Below, piece by piece: positions 13,746 to 27,234 of a stretch of DNA of 64,000 nt. This DNA is from Epiperipatus broadwayi. Its lineage: Eukaryota; Onychophora; Udeonychophora; Euonychophora; Peripatidae. The translations under genes and the position numbers were made by a program. Where the stretch lies: assembly GCA_028023455.1 (NCBI GenBank), contig JAQFVV010012397.1, positions 2,967,501-3,031,500 of the forward strand, in the 5' to 3' direction. Each line of letters starts with the position of its first letter. Within the stretch, counting starts at the first letter, position 1. The notes below the pieces were generated by a model. That model was not told the DNA's origin. It saw only the letters and a program-made list of their open reading frames with translations, and did no database searches.

Positions 13746-15189
13746 TTGCATGCAGCCACATTGATCTGGCTATATTTAAAGAGCTGGCAGCTAAACTCTG
13801 GCTATCATTCACTACAACTAGGTTATTGTAATGCTATCACTAAATCATTGTAAATAACAGGAATTAATTGATAAACCAGAAATAAAGACTGACACGAAAT
13901 GATTTGGCAGTAGTTTTCATAATATAATATCAAATTATATAAATTATAGTACAGTATTATAATATGAATGGATTTTTTGCCCTGTGTAATCGTAGTGCAT
14001 TCAGAGGGCTAGTGCTCTGCAAAAAGCAGCTTGGGTGCCCAAATGGCATATGATTTTCTGAATGACAAACCTTTTAGTTATTTTTTAATATAGTTTATAA
14101 AGTATTTTTTTTAAAAATTAATTGTGATAAATGAAGTAATTATAAATGTTTTGTTTATATATAAAAAATAAGCATCTAGTGGTAAGCAAGTCTCCATTTA
14201 TTGAATTATTTAGTAATTTTTTAATATTAATTATCTGCAAAAAGAATAACTTTTGCTCCAATAAAACCAGAAATTCTCTCCTTTCTTTTACCCTAACCAT
14301 TATACACTTATAATTATTTTTTTTAGATCTGCATTCAAATTTTATCCTTTTTGTTTCTGTCTTCCATTGTCTTTATATATATATATTTAACTGTTAAATG
14401 AAAATTGCTGATTTGGATTTTTAAGCAGCTTGCTATTGAGGCATGAACTTTTTTTAAAGTGCATGTTTTGAATATGTGTGTGTTCTTAGGTTTACAAAAA
14501 AAAAAAAAATCTGGTTCTCTGTCAGTGATTGTATTATTAGTGATATGATTAAAAAGAAATGTAGCATTTAGTGTATGGTTGAAGAATAAAATGAATCTTA
14601 AAATATCTTTATTCATATGTTTCAAAATTGTGTTGTAGAATAGAGGTTATTAAATACATATATAAAATATAAACTATTCTAAGAAGTATGAATATGAAGA
14701 TAGAAATTCATTAACTGGATAGTATAAAAAGAACTGATTGGTGTAGATCAAAACTGTAAAAGAGATAGTCATTTGTTAAATATTACCATTAATAATGTAT
14801 GGACATGAAAAGTTCAAACATACTATGAAGAAATAGTCTGATCTTACATTTAAAGGTCAAAATTAGATATTTTATAAGGCTAAAGGAGAATTAAAAGAAA
14901 GAGAAATAGAACAAGTTAAATGATAATCTAAATAAAAAATTAAAATGGTGAGTACAGCAAAAGATTGAGTCAGAATTTCATATTATCTTCACACTATCTT
15001 TGATATTAAATATGCAATGAGGGAAAACACATTTATATTGAGATGTATAGATCAATCTTAGATATGCTGATTTCATTCAAAAATTAAAGAACAGGTAGAG
15101 GTGGGGGGATTGGTTAATTTTGTTTAAAAATGAAAACAATGATTCAAATAATAGAGCATCAGGACTTCGTAGCAAACTTTAGTTATAGT

Positions 15190-15340
15190 TAACTAATGGA
15201 TGCTAGAAAGTTTGTGCATAAAATCACTATCTAGTCTTACTCAAATAGAGATTGTAGCACTGGGTAACATTACTGTATGGAGAATTTGGAACTGTTTTAA
15301 CAGCTTGTATAAGCATAAGTAATAGTGATCATGTGATGCT
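15190..15340 (+). repeat. Partial copy of a small dispersed repeat
   Basis: It contains 'gtttgtgcataaaatcac/tatctag', then 'cactgggtaacattac' and 'tgtatggagaattt', followed by 'ttttaacagcttgtataagcat'. The same ordered landmarks occur at 20612-20860 and 21060-21240, so this is a dispersed element. Confidence 0.6.
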
Positions 15341-17015
15341 TCAAAATTAATAATGAAATAAAAATAATTCATAATTATTGCAGTCTTGAATATAGTGAAA
15401 AATTGGAAAAATATTTTTAGATATATGGTGTTATAATGACTCTAGGGATGTGAAAGTTGGATATTGAAAATGGATAGAAAAACTTGATGCTCTTGAAACA
15501 TAATTCTATTAAAAACTTATAAAAAAAATTTTGGACGAGGGGATTATTTCATCTTATGAGGAACTGTTTTTCTTTAGTCATATTACGAGGAAAAATTAGT
15601 AAAATGTAAAATATTTGGGAAAATTGGTGTTGAAAGATGATAATGACTAGAAATGAAGTAGATGGATTCCATCATTACAATGATTAATGTATTATAGTAA
15701 TTTGAAAAACCAAACAAAGTCATCAATCAGTAATGGGAAAAAAATATCCAGTAGATTTGAAAATGTGAATCAGTTTAAATATTTTAGTGGCTTTCCGAAT
15801 AGCATATTGACATCCAGTAGCACTCAATGGGTTGTTGTTACATTTAAAAAGTTAAAAGATTATGACATTTCAGCAGTGATATAACTATTTTAATTGGGCT
15901 TTTTCTACAAATTCATTATGAAATAAAACATGGACTTTTTGTCAACTTAATGTCCTAAAAATTTTGCAGGAATTTTATTTATGAACTCCCCATAGTATTC
16001 TAAAATATAATAATATTGTAAACACTTTGCAAGATTTAATTATAATGAATATATAATTATAAAGGCTTACTTTATTGGATAGGACATATAAAATGGATGA
16101 AAAATAGCTAATTTGAGCATGGTTTTCGAGGAGACGGCTGACTCCATTTTTATTTACATTATAAGATTATTTCAAAAACTATGGAGTTACAATTAAAGTA
16201 TTGAAATCTTTCAGAAAAACAAAAACAAAATTTGCTATGAAGAGATAAAAATCCCACTTCTCAAGATATAATTAGAATAAAGAATTACCATGAGATATAT
16301 GTGGATGTATTTACGATTTTCATATTAGTTTTTATATTCACTGCCAAATTCATCTTTAAATTTTTTTTGTAATTAAATAGTTTATTTATTTATAAGTTAT
16401 TAATGAATGAACTAAATATATATTCTATATATTAATTTATATCAATTTAATGTTCAAATTATAAAACTCATTCTCCAAACAAGACTCCCTCTTATAGAGT
16501 CCTAATCTTATTATCATCATTTCGTATCTGCCAAAAAAACAAGTATTTATCATCATTACCATAACAAACCATGCATTTCAATTGTTGATTTATTATATAG
16601 ATTCTCATAATTATTTTTTCCTTTTAGACATTGATTTCTAATCTGGATAAACAGAAGAAAAAAAAGATTGATTGCAGGCAAAAAAACCATACATCAACAC
16701 TTGTGACAAGATACAAGTCAAAGGTTACTACTTTTTAAATTATTGACTTCCTTTCTCAAAGCTCTCCCATTAGATAGTAACACAATTATCTTATTATTCT
16801 CAAACATCACACAATTAGTCTTCAGATTTGTATTATTAAACTTTATTTTTTCTATTATAACGGCAACGATTATTTGGATGGTTTGATTTTATTATTTTTT
16901 AATTTTAATTCTATTATTTATTATTATACTTTATTTTTTTCAACTTTTATTCTTTATTATCTTATTTGTTTACTATCAGTTTTGCTAACCGAAATATCCC
17001 GGCTTAGCCTCCAAC

Positions 17016-18647
17016 TGTAATGGATATTGTTTATTTATTTATTTAATCAATGCCGTTACAATACAAGCAGAGAGCTAATACAGATACAAATTTAACTTCA
17101 TATCTATACCCTTGACCGAACCCCAAGGCAATACGTACATATTATCTTGGCGTTATTTTTCCCGATCAAGAACCCTCGGCTGCTGAACAAAGCAAATTAT
17201 TTCAAGAAATTTAACGAATGTCCAGCGCTTGCTATTTATTTTTATAATTGGGAAATTCGCACGAACAAGCAGCACATGAATACCTCTAAAAATCAGCCTT
17301 ACCCTTTAATCACTAAATTAGTTTCCCCCCTGTCATAGCTTGGTGATAGGAGAATAAAGCAAGTATACGCAATTTACAAATAAATATGTTTAATAACACT
17401 CACTTTTATATAAAAAAAATACATGATAACAATAATAAAAAAACACACACATACTTATATAAATACATGGCTATAATAAAACATAGTAAAACAGATCAAA
17501 TATTAAAGTTATTTGAAGTCCTATTGGGTAGAGTTCTAAATTTATCACGATTGTTCCTTGTTTATTTATTTACGAACATTAAAAATTAAAATGCATGCAT
17601 GCTTTTTACCTAGGTTTTCGTTGTAGTTGTTTCCATGGGTATTTCTTTCGAGAGCTCTTTACCGTCCAGTGGGAGATCATCCCTTTTTTTGTGGAGATGG
17701 TATGTCCTTCACTGTCGGCTGGATTGATTTTCTCTCTCAGTTTGTGGGGTTATTTCTCGTTCCAGTTTTTTTACTTCTTGTCGATTCTTTAGGTAGACTT
17801 TTAAGTTGTCAGTCACAGAAACGGCGATCTCTCTAGCAGGTCAGGCATAGATCTTACATTGTGAGTCAGTGGTGAGACGGATTGAATACGAATCCACGTC
17901 CCTTTAACGCCACTAGCCGTGCACTTCTTTCATTTTCTTTGAGCTGTTGCTTCCTCAAAATCTCTACTAGTAATGACTAGATAATAATTGTAATTCTCTT
18001 ACTGTCTTTCTTTTGTTCATTGTTTTTGTAAATTTTTAATTAAGATTTAGATTTCCAACCAATTCTTATCATCATGTTTCTTTATTTAATTAGTGGCTGG
18101 AATGTAGGTTTTAATTAATTTAGCTGTAATTATAAGCTTTTCCTTGTTATACATTTTCTTTGTCCGAGGAATTTAATTAGTCCAACAGACTTTCACACCT
18201 ACGGCCATATTGTTTTTATATTACATATTACATTTAATTTTTATTTAAAAGTTTACAATTCATTTTTCACATTTATGTTTATAATTCATTTTAACTTGTT
18301 ACAATATAGTTTTTAACAAGAGAGGAAAAGACGCATTTCTTTATGCATCCCCTTCCCCTCTCCCACAATAAATAGAAATAACTTTCAAGCATTTGACTTA
18401 CTCGTTTTTTTTTTTTTTAAAAGAGAGAAAGAGACGCATTTCTTTATGCACCCCCCTCCCCTTCTCTTACTATTACAAAATCCAAAGTAATTTAGACATT
18501 TGAATTTCAACTTTCTCTTTTCCTTCTTTTTTTTTAAAATTTAGTAGCTAATCCATTTACCTTTATTACTTCTAGTAGCTACTTTATCTAATTTTTATTA
18601 ATAAATATATACATGTGACGACGACTTTACGTGGTCGTCACATTACA
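17016..18647 (-). mobile_element. Putative LTR of an LTR retrotransposon
   Basis: The segment starts TGTAATGG and ends CATTACA, giving a 7-bp terminal inverted repeat with TG...CA ends. Just right of it (18648-18660) the minus strand reads a purine-rich run (gcgggtggag), as expected for a polypurine tract before a 3' LTR, so minus-strand sense is likely. A hairpin, 'tgtgacgac...gtcgtcaca', lies just inside the right end (18614-18642). The flanks read ctccaac and ctccacc, which is not a clean 4-6 bp target duplication, so I cannot say whether it is a solo LTR or the remnant of a longer element. The open frames at 17386-17836 lie inside it and look meaningless. Confidence 0.5.
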
Positions 18648-20611
18648 CTCCACCCGCTTTTGAGAATTAAAATCGGGTCGAATCTTAGTCTGAGATGAGA
18701 GCTTATTTTAATTCTTTGCTTTCAACCCTTACTTCTGCTTCACTTACATACCTTTTCACTCTATCATGATGAATAATGATGATGATGAGGTTAACTGCAG
18801 AGAGACAGCTAGGTAAAAGTACACAATTCATTCCGATCGATTTTGGCTGATCAATCAATTTAATCTCTACGCATAAGAGACCATGGCATAACTTAACTCT
18901 CTACCAAAAACATAAAAGGGTTTAAAGCATGTGAACAGCAGGATATTTCTACTGCCTGTTCATCTTGCGCAAACAACAAATTCTTATTTATTTATTTTAT
19001 TTATTTCGAGACACTAATTCTTATTATTTGAAAAACTATATCATATAATTTACAAATTATGTGAATGCTTTATCTTAACATCCTTTCATCCATGCACCCT
19101 TTATAAACAACTTTATATAAATGATATTAATACTCATGCCTAGTTCTAGACAATCGGATGAAAATCTCATTTAATTGAAATGATATGGAAGGCTGTTTAC
19201 ATTTTTCAGATTTCTTTCACTGATTGTTTGTGGAAATAATGGTGAGTGTTAACATCATTAATTTAAAAAAAAATCAAAAGTTATTAAATTAATTGAACAT
19301 TATGAATGATCAATTTAGGTTTTTCTATTTATTTAGTATTTAATCTTGAGAAAGGCCTTGTTAGTTTGTTTTGCCATTTTGGTAAATGATAGGAAGTCTT
19401 TTATAAATAATATGTTGTGAAAATATCTCTGTAGTCTACCTGTTCGCAGCATACCCCTCTTAGATTCAACATTTACTCTATTGCATGAATATTAAAATGC
19501 TGTATACCAATATTGGTGTGTGTATTTAAGCAGATACTTGAATCAATCTTGTCTAGCTCATCTTAGTTTTTTTTTTCTACTATGTTTTAAATAATTATTC
19601 CATTACTTTTTAGAACATTTATTGGACTATAATATTTACAGTAGTATATAAATTTGAAATATCAGTAATTTAATTTCCAACATTTTGTTAATATAAAAGC
19701 TACAATTTATAGAAATAGACTGTCCTTGGTGCAAATAAGTGAAAAAAGTTTGAGTTATTGCTTTAGGATAACATTTGATCTCTTCTTTAAATAAATAAAA
19801 GACAAAATTAAAACAATATTTTAATGACAAAATTTTAATATAAAAACAAAATAAACTAAGTTATAAGAATTTAAAAATTATAAAATTATAATGATGGAAA
19901 ATCTAAAAGCTTTTAATGAAGGGCTCTACATTTTTCTAAATAGAAATGAAGGAAAAAAATAAATTAAATTATAGGTTAGTTAATTAATATTTATTTTTAA
20001 ACTTATTGAAAGATTAAAGAATAGGTTTATTTTTAATTAATTTAATAGATATTTTTTTAAAAAAATACATTATTTTTAAGTGATAAAATGTTTTTTAGAT
20101 TATATATAGAGATAATATTTTTAGAATTTTACTTTGCAGTTTTCAATTTATATGATAACTAATTGAAATATTTTTTTAGACTTAATGAAAAATTTTGGGG
20201 AAAAATACAAATTTTGTTTGCTTTAATTGATCAGAAAATATTTTCAGTATTTTTATGAGATTAAGAAAATAAATATTTTTTTTTTTTTTAAGGAAATAAA
20301 TGGAGTAGTTTGTGAAAAAAAAAAATATATATATTTCAAAATATAGGCTGAAAAGAAGGGTAAGGTAATTTAAAAAAAAAATGTCAACTTTTTCCCCCCA
20401 TTTTTTTCAGATATTATTATAAATGGCTTTTAAAGATAGATATTGGAATTTTATTTTTTAATTAAGTTCTATATATCTTTCTTGCTTATCATTGATAATT
20501 TCTTTGTGTATATATTTCACCACTAAACATCATTTGATCATCCTTGTCTATGCTTACACTAACTGTTAAAATGACAGACTCTCCATGCAGTAGTGCCATC
20601 CTGTGTAAGTC
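18648..20611. other. Possible internal remnant of the LTR element, then AT-rich DNA
   Basis: The first 350 bp right of the LTR-like segment are less AT-rich and may be leftover internal sequence of that element, but I could read no protease, polymerase or integrase motif. A short (GAT)n run lies near 18775. The rest is AT-rich with long homopolymer runs and no gene. Confidence 0.4.
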
Positions 20612-20860
20612 ATAATAATCAATTGATGCAAGGAGGTTTGTGCATAAAATCCCTATCTAGTGCCTATTCATCCAATACCATCAGACTAGTTTCTAGCTTG
20701 CAGCTTTCATCAGTGGGGAGCCTTGGATCTGTGAGCACTGCACTTAGATTGGGATTTTATGCATAAACCTTCTTGCTTCCATTGATTATTATGGCTTGAA
20801 CTGAGTAACATTACTGTATGGAGAATTTTCCATTGTTTTAATAACTTATATAAACATAGG
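20612..20860. repeat. Dispersed repeat with internal inverted repeat (MITE-like)
   Basis: The left part ('aatcaattgatgcaagga', then 'ggtttgtgcataaaatccc') is mirrored about 130 bp later by 'gggattttatgcataaacc' and 'ttgcttccattgatt'. Arms of roughly 45 bp thus enclose a GC-richer core with 'cttggatctgtgagcac'. It is followed by 'gtaacattac' and 'tgtatggagaattt', shared with the other copies. No coding sequence. Confidence 0.65.
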
Positions 20861-21059
20861 AAATGATGATCGTGCAATGTTTAGTGGTTAAATACCATTC
20901 TTGCCCATGGAATGATGGTGAATATGGTTACTAAAGACAGCAAAATGTATAATTACTTAATTGTCAGATCTATATGACTATATAAGTGACTGAGCTTGGA
21001 TTGAAAACATCTGTTTTTATTTTGGATTCATAGTTTTATAGTTAACTAAAAAGATAAAA

Positions 21060-21240
21060 GGTGGCTACTGGAAGGTTTCATTAGATTCTGAAATCTAGGT
21101 GCAATGTTCTCAGATCCGAGGCTCGTCACTGATGAGTAAGCACTAGATAGGAATTTTATGCACAAATCATCTTGCATCCATTGATTATTATGGATTGCAC
21201 TGGGATGCATTACTGTATGGAGAATTTGTCATCATTTCAT
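21060..21240. repeat. Second nearby copy of the MITE-like repeat
   Basis: It carries 'cagatccgaggctc' and 'cactgatga', which match the core of the 20612-20860 copy in inverse orientation. Then come 'gcactagatag', 'ttttatgcaca', 'ttgcatccattgattatta' and 'tgtatggagaattt'. Parts are missing compared with the first copy. Confidence 0.55.
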
Positions 21241-23882
21241 ATATATTTTAGTAATATATTCATAGAAATACTAGTTTCTTAATTGTCAAAGTTGGAATTT
21301 AAAAGCATTAAATATTGATAATAAAAATTACTTTTTCAATTTGTACATTGCAATAGATTACACTATGAAGGAATGTTACTATTTGTGTGTTCATTTACAT
21401 TTTTTTTATATTCATTTTTTATATATATTGTACTAAACCCATCCATCCATTCACTTGAGGGTGCTACCAAACTAGTCTAATAGTTTGAAAAATTTATTTT
21501 GTTTGAATGAATATATGATAATCGAAACATATTTGGATATAATAATTGCTCCTGATAATAGCTCAGGTTAGAGTATGAACCATAGAACTATTAAGCAATT
21601 GATAGATATCGAATGGCAGGCAAATTTAAATTATCGAAATAATATTTATTAAATAGTAAAATCAAATTATAACACATTAAAAAAAATCAATAAATTTAAA
21701 ATCATTTAATTTCAATTATGAATGGTTTTATTAGTAAACGATGTAAACATAGTTTATTATTGTCTAATTAATATATCTGAAAGTTAATTACTATTTTACT
21801 TCAATAGTTCTTTAAATGGAAGTGCATTCACTTTAATTTTTGATTTTAATTAATTTAGAACTTATATTTTATCTTATATTTGTGTGTGCCATTGATAACG
21901 AATAATAAACGAGGCACTTTATATGCCAACCTCCATAATAATAATCCCACTGTCCTACCCGCAGTAGGTAACACTGGTAATTTTAAATGTTGAGAGTGAG
22001 GAGCTTATCAGAAACTTTGCCGACAGAGGTTCATAATTATTAACACAAAATATAGTAGTGATAAAATGGAACGCCCTGATAGCCATAGTAAAGCTTACCT
22101 AAAGTGTGATAAAGTCAGACCATTCAAAAATACATTAAAATCATATATATTGTTCTTTGGACAGAGTTGTAGCTGCCAAAGATAAAGGTAACAAAGACTG
22201 GTAAATCTTGAAAATTATAAAGGTGGACAAATACATATATCGTACACACACAACTTTCTAATAACCTCCTAACAAATAACTAATAAATATTCTCATTAAA
22301 TTAAAGTCAATTGCACAAAACAAATATTTAAAGTAGTAATTGTTTCTTAAATCTAATGATTGATAAATGTGTATTTGCTTAATACAGGGCTGAAGTCATT
22401 AGACAACTTTCTGAAGAGTCAATTCTTGGCTACAATAATAAACTTTATCTATTTCTCAAATTTACAGAACATTTGTAAATAATGATTTATAAATGAGTAT
22501 TTTTTATATACAATACTCGACTAACATTCTGAGAAAATTGTAGTAAAAGACAATAAAATTTTGGCAATAATAAACTTAACCTAGATTATGATTAATCGAC
22601 TAACATTAATTACTAAAAGAAAAGAAAATAATAACTCATTTATAGAGAGAAATTAATGAAAAGCATGAAATATTAACTTGACTGTACACATTAGTTATAA
22701 ATTACTTCTTTTAAACCAAACAGAAATGATTTTATAATATACGTGTTATCAAACTAGAATGACTAAAGACTAGATTACTGGATAAAGTTCTCACATTTTT
22801 ACCGGGAATCTTTTATGCTGCAGTCTTTGGATTTTTGGAAGTACGTTCTTATAATTAAGTATCCAAATTAGTAATGTCATTCCTTTAACAGGTAGTTGAA
22901 AGAGAAGCTTCAGTGTCCATGTTGTTGATCACTGAAACAGCAGATCTGTGGGGTCAGTAGTTTATACCATTATGGGAATTGGAGTTATGTCGGAAGAGGT
23001 GAGTTCGTCATTGGGGTCCTTTAGCCACACATATTAGTGCAAATTCTGGAGATGGTTGATCCTTTCATTTTCTGGAGAGACTGCTTGGTTGTTTTTAAAC
23101 TGTTCACGGATCACATGGTAATTGCAGGTAACTGCCATAGACTCTTCCTTGGAAAATTTTATAGTGATGAGCAGGCAAAATAACTAGTACTTTTGATCAT
23201 GAAAAGTGTAGAATAATAATAATCTATGTTTACACAGGAATTGAAGAAAAGAATAAATAATAAATGCAGTTAAAAAATTTTTAGCTTATATATGTCTCCA
23301 GTTCTATTGTTCGCCCACTTGTTTTCTTGGAAATAGCTAGAATCTGCATTATTAAAAATAACTCCAGATAATCTAGTATTTTTTAAACTATTAATTAAAT
23401 TCTTAACATTTTCAACTAATTACTTTTATTACAATGCCTAATTTTTTATTATTATAACAGATTAAATTTGTTTGTAGATTAGGCATTGTTTTACACAATT
23501 TTAAAATAATCTTATATAAAAAGATAAGTAATTTATTTATAAAGTTTATCTTTTTTAAAAAAACAACAACAAATTTTTGATATTACTGTGAAATTTAATC
23601 TTAACACTGCCCACAGTAAGATACATTAGGCATTATTTGAAATAGATAAAAAAACAAACATCACACAATTTTCTCTTTAAAGTTTTTTTTTTACAAAATA
23701 ATTTATAATTTTTTAACCCTTCTCCAACCTGATATTTGGAAAATATAAATTTCTATCTTTTTCATATTTTGAGACAAAATGAAGAAGCATTTCAATATAT
23801 ACAAATAATGGAAGCTTTCCTACTATAGTATCAAATTTAAAATTAAGTGTATTTTGAATATAATATAATACTATCATTATAT
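21241..23882. other. Intronic DNA, no gene recognised
   Basis: AT-rich at both ends. A more complex segment lies at about 21880-23200 (for example 'cctacccgcagtaggtaaca' near 21955 and a GC-richer part at 22880-23130). It could be an old mobile element, but I could not find ends, motifs or a second copy in the window. Confidence 0.4.
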
Positions 23883-24454
23883 AATTTTAATGCACAAATC
23901 AGCGCATAACAGCAGAGCTTCTTCAAATTAAATCACAATTTATTATAAACTTAATATAAATTATAATACATAATAAATAATGCCCGAGCGCTTTCAAGAG
24001 AACTTAGCTCTTATAATCATGGGTAACAAAGAGTAAGCGTAACAAGGTTGCTATGTGTAAATATATGCAGATATATGTAAATTAATTGAACTATATGTGT
24101 AAATCTAATTAACCCATTTCTTAGAAATTTTATAACACGCATCTTTCCTATTCATAGCCTTATCATCCATGGCAATAAAACATGCCTCCTTCACCTTTCT
24201 CTTAACATTATTTCTTTCTCTACAAACTATTCTTGGATTTTCAGGTTCACATGAATGACCAGTTAATTTCTGATGCATTGCGAATATTGAGTTATAAGCT
24301 GGGTCTGCTTGGGCCTTGTTGTAAGAATATCTGTGCTGGGACAATCTTGTTGAGAGAGTTGCTTTCGTTTCTCCATAGTATGATGCCATGCAGTTATTTT
24401 CTGGGCATGAGATATTATAAACAGCCTGAGAAATGTTGTTGGGTGTTACAATAT
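23883..24454 (-). mobile_element. Penelope-like element 3' end with GIY-YIG domain (left, minus copy)
   Basis: Reading the minus strand from 24454, the frame runs to the stop at 24105-24107 and shows a GIY-YIG nuclease domain. AVYNISCP is the first beta strand, SYYGET the YIG position, STRLSQHRY holds the conserved Arg, and RKVKEACFI carries the Glu. Penelope-like retroelements carry such a domain C-terminal to their reverse transcriptase. A 3' UTR of about 220 bp follows, to 23883. No reverse transcriptase is present, so this is a severely 5'-truncated copy. It forms the left arm of a large palindrome with 24455-24945. Confidence 0.75.
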
Positions 24455-24945
24455 GAAACGAAAGCAACTTTCTCAACAAGATTGTCCCAGCACAGATATT
24501 CTTACAACAAGGCCCAAGCAGACCCAGCTTACAACTCAATATTCGCAATGCATCAGAAATTAACTGGTCATTCATGTGAACCTGAAAATCGAAGAATAGT
24601 TTGTAGGGAAAGAAATGATGTTAAGAGAAAGGTGAAGGAGGCATGTTTTATTGCCATGGATGATAAGGCTATGAATAGGAAAGATGCGTGTTATAAAATT
24701 TCTAAGAAATGGGTTAATTAGATTTACGCATATAGTTCAATTAATTTACATATATCTGCATATATTTACACATAGCAACCTTGTTACGCTTACTCTTTGT
24801 TACCCATGATTATGAGAGCTAAATTCTCTTGAAAAAGCGCTCGGGCATTATTTATTATGTATTATAATTTATATTAAGTTTATAATAAATTGTGATTTAA
24901 TTTGAAGAAGCTCTGCTGTTATGCGCTGATTTGTGCATTAAAATT
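24455..24945 (+). mobile_element. Penelope-like element 3' end (right, plus copy)
   Basis: This is a mirror copy of 23883-24371. The + strand frame runs from about 24455 to the stop at 24719-24721 and then the 3' UTR to 24945. The arms differ at only scattered positions (491 versus 489 bp). This copy starts inside the GIY-YIG domain, after its YIG position. The two arms are separated by only 83 bp. The overlapping open frames 24105-24575 (-) and 24233-24721 (+) both run through the palindrome, so their N-terminal halves are antisense artefacts. Confidence 0.75.
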
Positions 24946-27234
24946 GTGTATATATATATAATATAGTAGGCAGCTGAGTGTGAAATAATTTCTTTTTATC
25001 ATTATATAAATAATTTGAACTTTTTAAATTCAAGATTTACTAAACTTTAAATTTGGTTTGCTGAAAGGACTAGTTATACTTTCATTATCTTATTACAGTT
25101 AATATTTGTGAGTTTCTGAAAATATATATATATAATTGTCTCTTTAAAACCATAGTAATTTACTGATTATCAATTCATATAATGTCCACATTATATATAT
25201 TTGTATTTAAATTAGTTAAAAATAAATAAAAAATGTAGTTTTTTGTAAAACCATTAAATAATATATATATAGCTTAGAGAAAGTAATTGGCTAGATTTTT
25301 GTGAAGGATCAGTTTATATTTTTATACTCTTCTAAGATTAGAGAAGCTAGAATTGTATATTTTAATGAGTGTTTTTTTTTCCATTTGTAAGATAATTTGA
25401 TCTATAGATCTTATTACTGATAGATATATGATTTCTTTTTCACCAATAGTGTAGATTGCATCACTTTATTATTGAGCATCAATACTTGTCTGAATAATAT
25501 GAATTGTCTAGAATTCTCCAGCTAACTAGGTACCAATTTACTGGCAAATACTAAATGATTGATTATTGTCAAATACTTAAAAAAAAAAATTTTCTAGGCT
25601 GAACTCATGAAACTATTCAATCTTTTTATTTGGGGATGCTTATTATCAATTTTCTACTGAATTTATATATATGAACATATGCGTAAATAATTTACTTGTT
25701 TATGTAAAATGATATATTTGTGATAAAATTTGAGACTGATAACATGTTTCAAATCTTGTCACAGTTTAAACAGAAATAATTATCTTTAATATTTATAAAG
25801 AATTTATAATATGTATTTATTTATATTAATTATTTTTTATCATCTACTAGTGAACAATGAATATAACTTTAAATATATATGTATGTATAGGATTTATATT
25901 TTTTATATTATTTTCACTCTGCTATGATAATTTTTTCTTATACTTTTTTAAATTTCATATTATTCTTTAAAATGTAAACATAATATTTATTTTGAAGATC
26001 ATATGAAAATTAATATTAAAAAAAAAAGAAAAAGTTAACTGGAAACAACAGGAGTTTTTATAATAAATAAATTGAATTAATTACATTTTAAAATATAATA
26101 ATTGTCTCAATATTTATAGATTATACAGAAATTTACATCTAAAATGGACACTGCAAAATGCCAACATAGATTTAGATAGAACCACTGATTTTATTTAATA
26201 TTTATTCAGAATTATTGGGTAATATGTAGATGCTTACATAAGCATATATACATATATAATTAAATTTAATAATAGAAAAAATAATGTAAAGCATAATTGA
26301 ATTTAATGAATTTAGAAATAGTTACGTTCACAAGCTTATATGTATTAAAATATGTGTGTACATGCTGTGAAATTTCATTTGTGTTGTCTTTGTTATTAGT
26401 GTTATTTTGTATTAAAAAATATTTCATTAAATTTAACTTTTTTTTATATTTTTAATGTTTTCATTTAACTACAGAAATTTATTCAATATTTTCAGTAAAG
26501 AATAAAGAGAAATAAATTATAAAGTTTTTATGCTGATTGAATATTATTAAGAAAAAAAAGTTTTAAAAAATGTATCACTTATTGATATTTTATTCAGACA
26601 AAACTAAAATGTGCTAAAATGTTAATATAATAATAGTTAATCCATTTACAAAGAATTGAGAAGATGAATGGAAATACCATTAATATTCAGTATTTTATGT
26701 ATCTTGACTCATATATTTCAATAATTGCAAACTTGTCTGCTTAAAGCATTTTATTTAAAAATTATCACTTGTGAAAATATAAAGCATAAAATAAATATGG
26801 AATTATTTATATATTGAAGATTTAAAAAAAGCATGATATAAAATTTATTGTATAAGTACTTAATATAAAGGAATTCATGTCATGTAAATAAAGATAAGAA
26901 AAAACAAATTTATAGTATACGTTATTGGGTTAGCTGAATGTTATTAGAGAAAAACATTTTCATCTTGAAATTAAAATGTAAAAAAAAAAAAAAATCAATT
27001 GTTAACATTTTATAACATAAAAAAAAAATGTATCAATTGTTAGCATTTTATTTAAATAAAACTAAAATATTAATCATATGCCTTGGAAATCAAGGAAATT
27101 CCATGCCATATATTCTTTCAGTATGCAGACAAATTAAAGATATTTTTATAAATAATTTTAATATGGGTTTCTAAATACCTAGTAATTTAAAAAGATTAAT
27201 TATAGTAATTTGGAGATGGCTTTATTGTTTTATG
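24946..27234. other. AT-rich intronic DNA, no gene seen
   Basis: Long A/T runs and short (TA)n tracts. There are weak repeated phrases such as 'atcaattgttaacatttta' near 26995 and 'atcaattgttagcatttta' near 27033. No exon or element end is identifiable. Confidence 0.5.

Larger units (their letters stand above)
11709..17015 (+). other. Start of the inferred intron 1; AT-rich, no exon seen
   Basis: AT-rich sequence with long A/T runs and no recognisable exon on either strand. Open frames such as 13069-13314 and 15687-15884 are low-complexity and match nothing I recognise. Two small repeats inside are listed separately. Confidence 0.55.

Noticed and set aside
17386-17836. Overlapping hydrophobic open frames
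   Set aside because: They lie within an LTR-like segment, overlap each other in two frames and show no family motif.
21130-21165. Hammerhead-like CTGATGAG in the dispersed repeat
   Set aside because: No GAAA strand or closing stems follow at the right distance.
24105-24721. Two overlapping opposite-strand proteins of about 160 residues with nearly the same sequence
   Set aside because: They arise from reading through a palindrome. Only the GIY-YIG halves (24454-24105 minus, 24455-24721 plus) are real element sequence.
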